Source of the DNA: Edaphobacter dinghuensis
GTDB lineage: Bacteria > Acidobacteriota > Terriglobia > Terriglobales > Acidobacteriaceae
Direction: 5' to 3'
Length of the DNA: 64,000 nucleotides
Assembly: GCF_014640335.1 (NCBI RefSeq)
Contig: NZ_BMGT01000001.1
Span: 496,001-560,000 of the forward strand
A program made the position numbers and the translations under genes. This document shows, in pieces, positions 8,485-16,643 of this stretch; positions within the stretch are counted from its first letter, which is position 1; each line of letters begins with the position of its first letter. The notes beneath the pieces are model-generated. The model was not told where the DNA came from. It was given only the letters and a program-made list of their open reading frames with translations, and ran no database searches.

Positions 8485-8910
8485 CTATGGAAGTTCGTCG
8501 AGCCGCTCGATCATTACGTCGGTGGACTTGATGAGAGCCGCTGCGGTGTCGCCCTTTTTCAATTGAAGCTCCCGCACGGCGTTTGCCGTAATGATGGCCG
8601 TTACGTGCGAGTCGCCCACGGCAAGGACGACCTCGGCAAGCAGGCCCTCGATGCGGATACTGACGACCTTGCCCGGAAGCTGGTTTCTTCCACTGACGCG
8701 CCGGTAGCGCTCGCGCGACTTCAGCTCCGGCTTTGCGCTGTCTTTAGCAAGGAAGGGTCGTAGCGTGGCCTCGGCGATACGATGATGGCCGCCCGGAGTC
8801 TGGACGGTCTTCAGCTTGCCACCGAGGATCCATTGCTTGATCGTCGGATAGCTGATGCCCAGCAGCCGTGCGGCCTCGCGCGGGGTCAACATGTGGCTCG
8901 TCGTTGCCAT
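8485..8910 (-). CDS. HTH (excisionase/MerR-like) plus TOBE domain regulator, molybdate-type
   Basis: 141 residues. Residues 7-55 form a MerR/excisionase-like winged helix (LTPREAARLLGISYPTIKQW, then GGKLKTVQTPGGHHRI). Residues about 72-138 form one TOBE (Mop) domain (GRNQLPGKVVSIRIEGLLAE...VREL.LKKGDTAAALIKSTDVMI). TOBE domains of this type bind molybdate or tungstate, so it may be a small one-component oxyanion sensor. The family is known, but no mod transport genes are adjacent, so target and ligand are inference. It follows the GH63-like gene in the same direction with a 28 bp gap and could be co-transcribed. Confidence 0.85.
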   Translation of the reverse strand: MATTSHMLTPREAARLLGISYPTIKQWILGGKLKTVQTPGGHHRIAEATLRPFLAKDSAKPELKSRERYRRVSGRNQLPGKVVSIRIEGLLAEVVLAVGDSHVTAIITANAVRELQLKKGDTAAALIKSTDVMIERLDELP

Positions 8911-8938
8911 GGCCTATAGTTCTACCACTTTTATTTCG

Positions 8939-10309
8939 TCATACGGCAGATTTGCTGAGCCGATGGATGAAGTCGAGGTAGGCGAGCGCTGCGGGCGAGT
9001 AGCCGCTGGGATCGGCTTGAGTGAAGTCTCCGGTGAGCGGGTCCATCTGCTGACGAAACTCTGTGTGGCAGCTGATGGCCTCGCACCACTGCATCATCAG
9101 GTGATTCAGCTCGGCCTGCTTGCCGTAGTAAGTCATCCAGCGCGGCGCACGCAGAGCGGTGAGCGCCTGCGTTGCTCCTCCCCAACTGTTGCGCGGAATA
9201 GGACGGACGAAGCTGGGATCGTCCATCGCGATGGACGGCAGCGGATACGGCGCCCAGAAGGCCTTGGGGTTGTGGATCTGGCGCGTCCAGACGGCTTCGA
9301 AGATAGCGGCGTCTTTGGGATCGGAGGGCTTGAGCACATGCTCGCCGAGCACGCGGGTGATGACGTCGCCGCGTACGCGGACAAAGTTATTCTGCGCGTC
9401 GAGGTCATAGAAGGCTGCATCCTTGGGATCGTAGAGCTTGTCGATGATGAGGCGGCGGATCGTCTCCGCGTCTTGCTCCCAACGGTCGGCTTCATTGTGT
9501 TTGGCAAGGGCTTTGGCCATCTGCGCGAGTGCAACGCGCCCACCGTAAACGGTAGCCGAAAGGTCTGGGCATAGCCGCGGCATCGTCGGCAGATCGGGGC
9601 ACTTGCGCGCATCAGCATCGGGACAACGATTGGGAATGCCCTTCCAACGCGGGCTGTTGTCATGGCCGGTGTCGTAGGTGCAGAAGCCTTCGACCAGGCC
9701 GGTCTTGCGGGTGTCGCGATACTGACGCAGCCATGCATCCCAGCGGCTGCACGCCATGTAGGCGGCGACTAGCAGCTCGTCGTCGCCGGTGAGTTGCGAC
9801 AGTTCCCACGCAGTCGCGGCGATAGGGACGACCATCTGAAGCTGACCGTAGCCACCTGGGTTCTGAATGGGATCGGCCAACTTGACCGAGGCAGGCAGTT
9901 GGCCGTCGGGACGCTGCAGCGCGAAGAAGGCCATATGGTTGTTGCGGGCCACCTTCAGCGGCTCTTCGTCTTTGGAGGCCGGAGTGATGTATTGACTCAG
10001 CGTGCCGTAGACAAGACCCTCCTGCGGAGCGCACTCCTGCCAGATGCCGGGATAGACGCTGCCTTCAACGAGCACGGGGTGCGGATAGCGAGGCATGGTG
10101 TGAATATTGCCGGTAAGCGCGGCGATTGCGGCGTCCCAGGTGCGTTGCCAACGTGGATCGTTACTGGGGAAGGCTGGAGGCGCGGGAGAAGCTGCAGGTT
10201 TGGCAGCTTCGGCAAGAGCGAGAGACGGAACAAGGCTTGCCCCGGTGGTAAGCGCGGTCAGTTTAAGAAAGTCTCTGCGAGGGAGTGAGCGCTTGGTCGG
10301 CTGCATCAT
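8939..10309 (-). CDS. Tat-exported GH63/MGH1-like glycoside hydrolase
   Basis: 456 residues. The N-terminus has a twin-arginine signal (SLPRRDFLKLTALTTGASLV), so the enzyme should be exported folded. The body is an (alpha/alpha)6-barrel of the mannosylglycerate-hydrolase/GH63-like type: PGIWQECAPQEG, the conserved acidic loop FCTYDTGHDNSPRWKG (about residue 215, likely catalytic Asp), SATVYGGRVALAQMAKALAK, and the C-terminal RNSWGGATQALTALRAP and FRQQMDPLTGD motifs. It should hydrolyse an alpha-glucosidic or alpha-mannosidic bond; the substrate is not predictable. Divergent from mutY with a 59 bp gap. Confidence 0.82.
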   Translation of the reverse strand: MMQPTKRSLPRRDFLKLTALTTGASLVPSLALAEAAKPAASPAPPAFPSNDPRWQRTWDAAIAALTGNIHTMPRYPHPVLVEGSVYPGIWQECAPQEGLVYGTLSQYITPASKDEEPLKVARNNHMAFFALQRPDGQLPASVKLADPIQNPGGYGQLQMVVPIAATAWELSQLTGDDELLVAAYMACSRWDAWLRQYRDTRKTGLVEGFCTYDTGHDNSPRWKGIPNRCPDADARKCPDLPTMPRLCPDLSATVYGGRVALAQMAKALAKHNEADRWEQDAETIRRLIIDKLYDPKDAAFYDLDAQNNFVRVRGDVITRVLGEHVLKPSDPKDAAIFEAVWTRQIHNPKAFWAPYPLPSIAMDDPSFVRPIPRNSWGGATQALTALRAPRWMTYYGKQAELNHLMMQWCEAISCHTEFRQQMDPLTGDFTQADPSGYSPAALAYLDFIHRLSKSAV

Positions 10310-10368
10310 GACTTAAGTGTAGAGCCTAAGTGTGTCGATTGGTCACCACAGACGATAGACTGACAGCC

Positions 10369-11535
10369 ATGCGTGAACATGGAAAGGCCGAGCACGCGAA
10401 CGATCCCGTGCCGGCACCGAAGATCATCGAAGAGCCGGAGCTGGATGCTTCCCTCTTTCGGCGCAAGTTGATGACGTGGTATCGCAGCCACGCTCGTGAG
10501 CTGCCCTGGCGCGGCGTCAACGATCCGTATCGCACTTGGGTGTCGGAGGTGATGCTGCAACAGACACGAGTCGCTGCGGTAATCGAACACTACGAGAGAT
10601 TTCTGCAGCGGTTTCCCTCCATGCTGGCGCTGGCGCTGGCGCCGGAGCCGGAGGTGCTGGCTGCGTGGTCGGGGTTGGGCTACTATCGCCGTGCACGTAT
10701 GCTGCATCGGGCGGCAAAGTTTGTGACCTCGGAGCTGGGCGGTGTATTGCCTGATACTTCGACCGCGCTGCGCACGCTGCCCGGCATCGGCGAATATACC
10801 GCCGCGGCGATTGCGAGCATCGCGTTTGGCGAGAGCATCGCCGTCGTCGACGGTAATGTAGAGCGCGTACTGTTGCGTCTGACCGGATTGCCCGAGGAAA
10901 ACTCCGCCACGGCGCGAGCGTTTGTGCGCGAGCAGGCCGCGATGCTGGTGCCCCGGCGTCGTGTCGCTCCGCAGCACAATGCAGCGGGAGATCACAACCA
11001 AGCCATGATGGAGCTTGGCGCGACGATATGCCTGCCACGGTCGCCGCTTTGCCTGCACTGCCCCGTCTATTCGATGTGCAAGACTCGCGGCGAACATCTG
11101 ACCCAGCCGCGTGTCGTGCAGCGCAGCCAACCGGCGGCTTATCTGTTGAGCCTGCGAAAGAGCGGCACGGCAACTGAGGTTCTTCTGGAACAGCGTGACG
11201 CAAAGGCGAGCCTGATGGCAGGAATGTACGAACTGCCTCCGCTGCCGCAGGACGCGCTGGAAGGACGCGAGCCTATATTGCGCCTGCGTCACTCGATTAC
11301 GAATACGAACTACTATGTCCAGGTGTTTGCCGCGCGCGGTCCGCAGGACCGTGGTCTGCGCAAGGCGGTTCCAGCGGCAAAAGCCGACCTGCATTGGACC
11401 AGGACAAGTAAATTAAATTCTGTGCCGCTGACCGGTCTAGCACGTAAGGTGCTACAACGGCTGGATGTGATGGCGGTGCAGCCGCTGCAGATGCCGGACG
11501 AGTCGATTGCGGAGAGCTCGCAGGCAAGATTTTAA
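10369..11535 (+). CDS. mutY: A/G-specific adenine DNA glycosylase MutY
   Basis: 388 residues from the ATG at 10369; an in-frame GTG at 10330 would add 13 unconserved residues. The HhH-GPD core is clear: LPWRGVNDPYRTWVSEVMLQ with the catalytic Glu in SEVMLQQTRV, the hairpin LPGIGEYTAAAIASIAFG followed by VVDGNVERV with the catalytic Asp, and a [4Fe-4S] loop C-x6-C-x2-C-x5-C at residues 221-237. A NUDIX-like 8-oxoG recognition domain (about 260-360) follows. It removes adenine mispaired with 8-oxoguanine. The stop codon overlaps the ribosome-binding site of the next gene, so the two are translationally linked. Confidence 0.95.
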   Translation: MREHGKAEHANDPVPAPKIIEEPELDASLFRRKLMTWYRSHARELPWRGVNDPYRTWVSEVMLQQTRVAAVIEHYERFLQRFPSMLALALAPEPEVLAAWSGLGYYRRARMLHRAAKFVTSELGGVLPDTSTALRTLPGIGEYTAAAIASIAFGESIAVVDGNVERVLLRLTGLPEENSATARAFVREQAAMLVPRRRVAPQHNAAGDHNQAMMELGATICLPRSPLCLHCPVYSMCKTRGEHLTQPRVVQRSQPAAYLLSLRKSGTATEVLLEQRDAKASLMAGMYELPPLPQDALEGREPILRLRHSITNTNYYVQVFAARGPQDRGLRKAVPAAKADLHWTRTSKLNSVPLTGLARKVLQRLDVMAVQPLQMPDESIAESSQARF

Positions 11536-11545
11536 GGAGGCCATG

Positions 11546-13216
11546 ATGAAGGCTGGGAAGATCGATAGAAGTTTGGCGGTCGGTTTATTTTTGCTCGTTC
11601 TATCGGCGGGAGCTTTCGCGCAGGCTGTTCCACCAGCCGTAAAAAAGGCCGAGGCATCCATCGATGCAGAGAAGATTCGCGCGCATGTAAAGTTTTTGTC
11701 CGACGATCTGCTGGAGGGACGCTACCCCGGGCTTCGCGGCGGCGATCTCGCAGCAAAGTATATTGCGACCGAGTTCGCCCTCGATGGGCTGAAGCCGGGC
11801 GGCGATAACGGCACCTATCTGCAGTGGATTAACTTCGTCGGCATGAAGGTGATTCCCGAGCAGACGAAGTTTGCACTGGTTCCGCAGAAGGGCAGTGCGA
11901 TTGACCTGAAATTTGCCGATGATTACACCGTGCAAAATGGAAAGCTGACGCCAAGCGTTGACGTCGATGCTCCGATTGTCTTTGTCGGCTATGGCGTGAC
12001 CGCACCGGAGTTTAACTGGAATGACTATGCAGGCATCGATGTAAAAGGAAAGGTGATCCTTTGCATCGTGGGCGATCCTCCCTCGAATGATCCGAAGTTC
12101 TTCGGCGGAAGGGCACTTACCTATTATGGCCGCTGGACATACAAGTTCGAGCAGGCAGCGCGAATGGGCGCTGTGGGCGCACTGATTATTCATCGCACCG
12201 ATCTTGCCAGTTACGGCTGGGATGTCGTGCGCAACTCGAACGCCAGCGAGAAGACATATCTGCGCGACGACAAGATGCCGCAGCTTGAAGCAGCGAGTTG
12301 GATTCAGCTTGATGTGGCACGAAAGCTCTTCGCCGCCAGCGGTCTGAATCTGGACACGGAAATGACGGCAGCAGGTAAGCGCGGCTTCAAAGCGGTGGAG
12401 TTGCCGATACGACTCAAGGCGCATATCGAGAGCACGGTGCGGCGCTTCCAGTCACCGAATGTTGTCGGTATTCTGCCGGGGACGAAGACGAAGCCAGATC
12501 AGGCGGTGCTGTACACCGCTCATTACGATCATTTGGGCTTTGTGCCGGGAATGAAGGGCGACAATATCTACAACGGCGCAGCAGATAACGGCACCGGCTG
12601 CGGCATTCTGTTGGAGATGGCGCGTGCGTGGTCTTCGATGCCGATGCATCCGCCGCACGATGTCATCTTTGCGGCGGTGACGGCGGAAGAACAGGGCCTG
12701 CTCGGCAGCGAATATCTGGGGCAGCACCCACCGATTCCCTCAGGACAGATTGCACTGGACTTGAACTACGACATGATTCTTCCGGTCGGCATTCCGCAAG
12801 AGATCGACGTAAACGGAGCGCAGCGGACGAGCTTCTATCCTGTAGTACAAGCGACGGCGAAACGCTTTGGTCTGACGATTGTTCCTGATCCGCGGCCCGA
12901 AGCCGGCAGCTATTATCGCTCCGACCACTTCAGTCTTTCGCGCGTTGGCATTCCGGCATTCTCAGTCGATACGGGAAGCCTGTACGAAGGCCACGACCGC
13001 GCTTGGGGAGAGGCCCAGGAGAAGGACTATAACGAGAATCGCTATCACAACTTCAGCGACAACTACTCGCCGAGTATGGACTTCCGCGGCAACGCGAAGC
13101 TCGCGCGATTCGGTATGGAGCTGGGCTGGGAGGCCGTATCTGCTCCTTCGACGATTCACTGGAATGCTGGCGACGAGTTCGAAGCCGCACGAAAGGCCAG
13201 CCTCTCAGCGAAGTAA
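11546..13216 (+). CDS. Exported M28-family zinc aminopeptidase with PA domain
   Basis: 556 residues from the ATG at 11546, chosen because AAGGAGG (11534-11540) gives a 5 bp spacing; an ATG at 11543 is also possible. Sec signal ending GAFAQ. A protease-associated insert (about residues 130-260, IVFVGYGVTAPEFNWNDYAG and GAVGALIIHR) interrupts the M28 fold. Zinc ligands and catalytic residues are visible: TAHYDHLGF, NGAADNGTG, TAEEQGLLGS, a later Asp in NYDMI, and SDHFSLSRVGIPAF. It should cleave N-terminal residues from peptides outside the cytoplasm. It directly follows mutY and ends at a strong hairpin. Confidence 0.92.
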   Translation: MKAGKIDRSLAVGLFLLVLSAGAFAQAVPPAVKKAEASIDAEKIRAHVKFLSDDLLEGRYPGLRGGDLAAKYIATEFALDGLKPGGDNGTYLQWINFVGMKVIPEQTKFALVPQKGSAIDLKFADDYTVQNGKLTPSVDVDAPIVFVGYGVTAPEFNWNDYAGIDVKGKVILCIVGDPPSNDPKFFGGRALTYYGRWTYKFEQAARMGAVGALIIHRTDLASYGWDVVRNSNASEKTYLRDDKMPQLEAASWIQLDVARKLFAASGLNLDTEMTAAGKRGFKAVELPIRLKAHIESTVRRFQSPNVVGILPGTKTKPDQAVLYTAHYDHLGFVPGMKGDNIYNGAADNGTGCGILLEMARAWSSMPMHPPHDVIFAAVTAEEQGLLGSEYLGQHPPIPSGQIALDLNYDMILPVGIPQEIDVNGAQRTSFYPVVQATAKRFGLTIVPDPRPEAGSYYRSDHFSLSRVGIPAFSVDTGSLYEGHDRAWGEAQEKDYNENRYHNFSDNYSPSMDFRGNAKLARFGMELGWEAVSAPSTIHWNAGDEFEAARKASLSAK

Positions 13217-13250
13217 TGGAAATGATCGCCGAAGAAAGCTGCCAGAAACA

Positions 13251-13295
13251 AAGACGCTGTGCGCGGACATTCACGCGCACAGCGTCTTCTCTTTA
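13251..13295. terminator. Bidirectional intrinsic terminator
   Basis: AAGACGCTGTGCGC (13251-13264) and GCGCACAGCGTCTT (13275-13288) form a perfect 14 bp stem with a 10 bp loop. The plus-strand tail is TTCTCTTT and the minus-strand tail is TTTGTTTC. It lies between the convergent M28 peptidase gene and the Pro/Thr-rich gene and can serve both. Confidence 0.8.
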
Positions 13296-13327
13296 AGAAC
13301 TTTGGCAGATCGACCTACAAGGCTGCA

Positions 13328-13726
13328 TTATTGCTGGGGGGCCGTTTGATCAGGCGTCGTCTGGCTCGGCTGTGTGGAGCTCTTGTGGTGCTTGTGGGTC
13401 TTCTTCGTGGTTGTGGTGGTCGTGCTGTCGCTTGGTGTGGTTGAGCTTGCCGGGTCTGTTGTCTTTGGCGTCTCAGGTGCGGTTGTAGCCGGAGTCTCAG
13501 GTGCGGTCTCAGGCGGCATGGCCGGTGGTGTCGGTGCGGTAGCCGGTTCAGTTGGTGTAGCTGGTTCAGCTGGGGTCGCTGGTGCTGTTGGCGGTGTTGG
13601 AGCCGTAGGCTGTGCTGGCTCCTGCGCGGCGGGAGGAGCCGTTGCCGGTTCCTGCGCCAGGATGGCTCCCGGTGAAAGCATGGCGAGCAGAGCCAGTTGG
13701 GTTGCGAGTGCTTGTTTACGATTCAT
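13328..13726 (-). CDS. Exported Pro/Thr/Ala-rich low-complexity protein
   Basis: 132 residues from the ATG at 13726, preceded by AAAAGGAG. A clear Sec signal (MNRKQALATQLALLAML...GAILAQ) is followed by about 80 residues made almost only of Pro, Thr, Ala and Glu (repeats of PATPTEPATAP type), a run of Thr, a basic His/Lys patch (KKTHKHHKSS) and a Gln/Thr/Pro tail. It is probably an unstructured periplasmic or envelope-associated protein, perhaps a spacer or cell-wall-binding tether. No domain is recognised. A longer frame opposite on the plus strand is a composition artefact. Confidence 0.7.
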   Translation of the reverse strand: MNRKQALATQLALLAMLSPGAILAQEPATAPPAAQEPAQPTAPTPPTAPATPAEPATPTEPATAPTPPAMPPETAPETPATTAPETPKTTDPASSTTPSDSTTTTTTKKTHKHHKSSTQPSQTTPDQTAPQQ

Positions 13727-13933
13727 GGGGGGTGTTCTCCTTTTAAAGCAACTGCTGGCTGCGTAGGATGTGCAAACGCGACGCCGAGATATCCCATGCT
13801 GGGGGGCAAAACACGGATTAGTTTGAGCTGCTGCGTCCCTGCACTCGGCATGGCACGCATGGCCATCTCGACCGGGTAAAAACTTCTTCAAAACAGGCTT
13901 TTTCTTCCCGATTGGGCCTCGAATTCCAAGGAG

Positions 13934-14110
13934 CTAGTAGAAGTCGGCGCAGCTCAGAAAGAAGCCGCAGGTCCGGCAGACGAGCTTGCAGCGGCTGTCT
14001 TCGAGGCGTGAGCTGCAGTTAGGACAGAACCGGCTGTGATGCTCGGTTTCGAGCGGGCACACCTCGGAGGGTTGTTCATTCGCCGCCTGCAAAGAAGAAG
14101 GGTTCTGCAT
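13934..14110 (-). CDS. 58-residue zinc-ribbon protein
   Basis: A small gene: ATG at 14110 (reverse complement), stop at 13934-13936. The product contains [20 protein letters not shown] and then [12 protein letters not shown], giving Cys pairs C29-x2-C32 and C45-x2-C48 plus C41 and C54, the layout of a one- or two-zinc ribbon. Similar proteins ending in CGFF/YLSCSDFY are, to my knowledge, common in Acidobacteria and of unknown function. No strong Shine-Dalgarno sequence precedes the ATG, which lowers certainty about the exact start, but the Cys pattern is not accidental. It is divergent from the methyltransferase gene. Confidence 0.75.
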   Translation of the reverse strand: MQNPSSLQAANEQPSEVCPLETEHHSRFCPNCSSRLEDSRCKLVCRTCGFFLSCADFY

Positions 14111-14222
14111 GAAGAGAGATTAGCGCAGATGCTCCATTCTCTCCACTATCGCTGTGCAGAGCGAACCAATCGCATACTGTATCTGGAATGGGTGCAGCTC
14201 GTTCCACTTATAGTAAGAGTTG

Positions 14223-15053
14223 ATGCCCGAGCCGATTTCTTCATCCCAGCCGGTCTCGCGAACGCCATGGTCGCGGAGATTATTTCGACGAATTAAGAGC
14301 AGCGCCCTGCGGCCCGAACCGGCCTATCGGCTCTATCTCAGGTTGAAGTTTGGAACCGGGCGTCCTGCGGCAGCACCGAAGCCGCCACTGCCGAACGGTG
14401 TATTGAAGAACCGCGCAGAGTGGCAACAGATGCTTAATGCGGCGAAGGCAGCACGGCTTCCACTACACCGCGGCGCAGAAAAAAATTGGGACCATCTTGC
14501 TGCGGTCTTTGCCATTCTCCGCTCGACAACCGACTCGGCACGGGTGCTGGACGCCGGTGCGGAGTTTTACAGCAACGTGCTGCCAGCCCTGTTTGCTTAC
14601 GGGTATCGCAATCTTTATGGCATCAACCTCTCGTTTACCGAAGAAGCGCGCAGAGGACCGATTCGATACCTGCCGGGCGATATTACCCGCACTATCTTTC
14701 CTGACGGCTACTTCGACGCCGTCGCGTGCATGAGCGTGATCGAGCATGGCGTTCCGCTGGAGGGTTACCTGCGCGAGATGTACCGTGTGCTGAAGCCGGG
14801 AGGATTGTTGATCACCTCAACCGACTACTACCCGACGGCGATCGACACCACGGGCAGGATGGCGCATGGTGCTGCAATCAAGATCTTTACTAAGGCGGAG
14901 ATCCAGGAGATTCTGCGGCTGGCACAGTCAGTGGGATTCGAGAGCACAGGTGAGGTAGACCTCGAGTGCAGCGAGCGTCCGGTGCGGTGGGATAAGTTCG
15001 ACCTGGACTACACCTTTGTGATCTTTACGCTGCGCAAACCGCTGACTTCTTAG
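14223..15053 (+). CDS. Class I SAM-dependent methyltransferase
   Basis: 276 residues from the ATG at 14223. A basic N-terminal extension (about 75 residues) precedes a Rossmann-fold methyltransferase: motif I SARVLDAGAEFYSNVLPAL, the acidic end of strand 2 is replaced by GINLS, then PGDITRTIFPDGYFDAVACM (motif IV region) with SVIEHG and the MYRVLKPGGLLITSTDYY motif of the methyltransferase-11 family. It transfers methyl from SAM, probably to a small molecule, lipid or sugar. It converges with a family 2 glycosyltransferase gene with a 4 bp overlap, which hints at surface-polysaccharide work but does not prove it. Confidence 0.82.
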   Translation: MPEPISSSQPVSRTPWSRRLFRRIKSSALRPEPAYRLYLRLKFGTGRPAAAPKPPLPNGVLKNRAEWQQMLNAAKAARLPLHRGAEKNWDHLAAVFAILRSTTDSARVLDAGAEFYSNVLPALFAYGYRNLYGINLSFTEEARRGPIRYLPGDITRTIFPDGYFDAVACMSVIEHGVPLEGYLREMYRVLKPGGLLITSTDYYPTAIDTTGRMAHGAAIKIFTKAEIQEILRLAQSVGFESTGEVDLECSERPVRWDKFDLDYTFVIFTLRKPLTS

Positions 15054-16015
15054 ACAGCGTTCTGGCGGTTGGGAAGGTTGGCTTTGGTAATGCTGCCTTT
15101 GACCTGGTTCCAGGCAACGACCCATGGAACGAGTATCGAGAAAACAAGCCGTGCTGCCAGGGTACGGAAGCTGGCTCGTTGCAGGCTGCGCCAGTCGAAG
15201 TGGAAGGCGAAGTAGTTTTCAAGCGCGAGAATAACGAACAGCGGGATAGGACTCCAGTGTAGCGCGATCAGCGCCAGCACCTCGACCACGCAGCGGGCCA
15301 CATTGCGGAAAAGCCGCGCAGGCCGAATGCCCAGAGCTCCATCGGCGAGTGCATAACTGGCAAGCTGCTGCAGAGCCGACCGGAGCGCGTGGCGAGGACG
15401 GTAGAACGCCTTGGCACACTCGGCAAAGTTGGGCGTGACGCGCTTGCGCACCTTTGCGTCGAAGAGCGTGTCTTCGCCGAGAAGGACCGTCTCGGGAAAG
15501 CCGCCGACGCTCTGCCACAGAGATTTGCGGAAGGCCATGGAGCGGGCGGTGCAGGACTTGGTGAACTCGTTGGGGTTGAGCTTGACGCCGAAGAACGGAG
15601 CCGAGGCGATGTCCCATACGGTGGGCGAAGCGGGATCGATGCAGGAGCCGCCGAGAGCGTACTCTGCCGCGCCGGAGCGGATGGCCGCAGTGAGATTGGC
15701 GAGCCAATCGGGCCGATAGGTGCAGCCCGCATCGGCGCAGGCGATGATGTCGGAGCTCGCCGAGGCGATAGCGACGTTGCGACCGCGAGCGATGGGCCCT
15801 GGCGACTGCTTGAGGTTGCAACTCTCATCGCGAATAGCGATCAGCGCGGGGTATTGCGATTTGGCGTTCTGCAGCCACTCCCATGTGCCGTCAGTGGAGC
15901 CCCCATCGACGATAACGATCTCGGCCGCGATGAGGGTCTGGTCGGTGAGGCTCGCCACGAGGTTGGGAATCTCGTCCACTTCGTTGAGGACGGTTGCGAT
16001 GACGCTGACTGCCAT
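15050..16015 (-). CDS. Family 2 glycosyltransferase, membrane-anchored
   Basis: 321 residues. The N-terminal GT-A fold is clear: VSVIATVLNEVDEIPNLVAS, then EIVIVDGGSTDGTWEWL, the nucleotide-sugar Asp region IIACADAGCTYRPDWL (a variant DAG in place of DXD), and an acceptor-site LLGEDTLF (ED acid). About 70 C-terminal residues hold one or two membrane helices (VVEVLALIALHWSPIPLFVI and a later hydrophobic stretch). It should use an activated sugar at the cytoplasmic face to build a glycolipid or polysaccharide. Divergent from dut. Confidence 0.88.
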   Translation of the reverse strand: MAVSVIATVLNEVDEIPNLVASLTDQTLIAAEIVIVDGGSTDGTWEWLQNAKSQYPALIAIRDESCNLKQSPGPIARGRNVAIASASSDIIACADAGCTYRPDWLANLTAAIRSGAAEYALGGSCIDPASPTVWDIASAPFFGVKLNPNEFTKSCTARSMAFRKSLWQSVGGFPETVLLGEDTLFDAKVRKRVTPNFAECAKAFYRPRHALRSALQQLASYALADGALGIRPARLFRNVARCVVEVLALIALHWSPIPLFVILALENYFAFHFDWRSLQRASFRTLAARLVFSILVPWVVAWNQVKGSITKANLPNRQNAV

Positions 16016-16100
16016 ATTTCACTATTAACGCACACAGGCCGCGGGTTGCGGGAGAATGGGAAGATACATAACATCTTCGTTTTTGAGAGGGCTTTTCTGA

Positions 16101-16586
16101 ATGGGTTCTATCGCGGTAGTTGAGGTTGAGGGTTTGCAGCACGGTGAGAGCGTCTCTCCGAAGATCAAGGTCTTGAAGCTGCATCCGGCGGCGCAGCTGC
16201 CGAAGTATGCGCATACCGGGGCCTATGGCGATCTCGCCGCCGACGTCTATGCCGTCGAAGGCGTGGCGATTGCTGCTGGAGCGACCGTCCCTGTACCGAC
16301 AGGGATTGCGATGGAGTTTCCTTCGACGCATGGAGCGCTGGTCGAAGATCGTTCGGGCCTGGCGGTGCGCGGCGTGACGACGCTGGCCGGTGTGATCGAT
16401 CCGGGCTATCGCGGAGAGTTGAAAATAATCGTCACCAATCTGAGCACGGCGACGGTAGAGGTGAAGGCCGGAGAGCGCATTGCCCAACTCAGAATTGTGC
16501 AACGGATCGAAGCACAGTTTGAAGAGGTAGCAGAGCTGGCCGAGGCCGCAAGAGGAGCTGCGGGGTTTGGTAGTACGGGCGCTTAG
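16101..16586 (+). CDS. dut: Deoxyuridine 5'-triphosphate nucleotidohydrolase
   Basis: 161 residues carrying all five dUTPase motifs: AYGDLAADVYA (1), VEDRSGLAVRG (2), GVIDPGYRGELKIIVTN with the catalytic Asp and uracil-binding Tyr region (3), GERIAQLRI (4) and the C-terminal GAAGFGSTG arm (5). It hydrolyses dUTP to dUMP, protecting DNA from uracil and supplying thymidylate synthesis. A roughly 15-residue N-terminal extension precedes the usual start region (KIKVLKL). Cytoplasmic homotrimer in the family. Confidence 0.95.
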   Translation: MGSIAVVEVEGLQHGESVSPKIKVLKLHPAAQLPKYAHTGAYGDLAADVYAVEGVAIAAGATVPVPTGIAMEFPSTHGALVEDRSGLAVRGVTTLAGVIDPGYRGELKIIVTNLSTATVEVKAGERIAQLRIVQRIEAQFEEVAELAEAARGAAGFGSTGA

Positions 16587-16643
16587 TACCGCTGGCATGA
16601 TTCCGGAGTATGCTGTGCCCATTGAATTTTCACGGAGGGTGCC

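Noticed and set aside
13374..13766. Val/Gly/Ala-rich plus-strand frame opposite the Pro/Thr-rich gene
   Set aside because: Mirror of a Pro/Thr/Ala repeat; no signal peptide and no ribosome site, while the minus strand has both.
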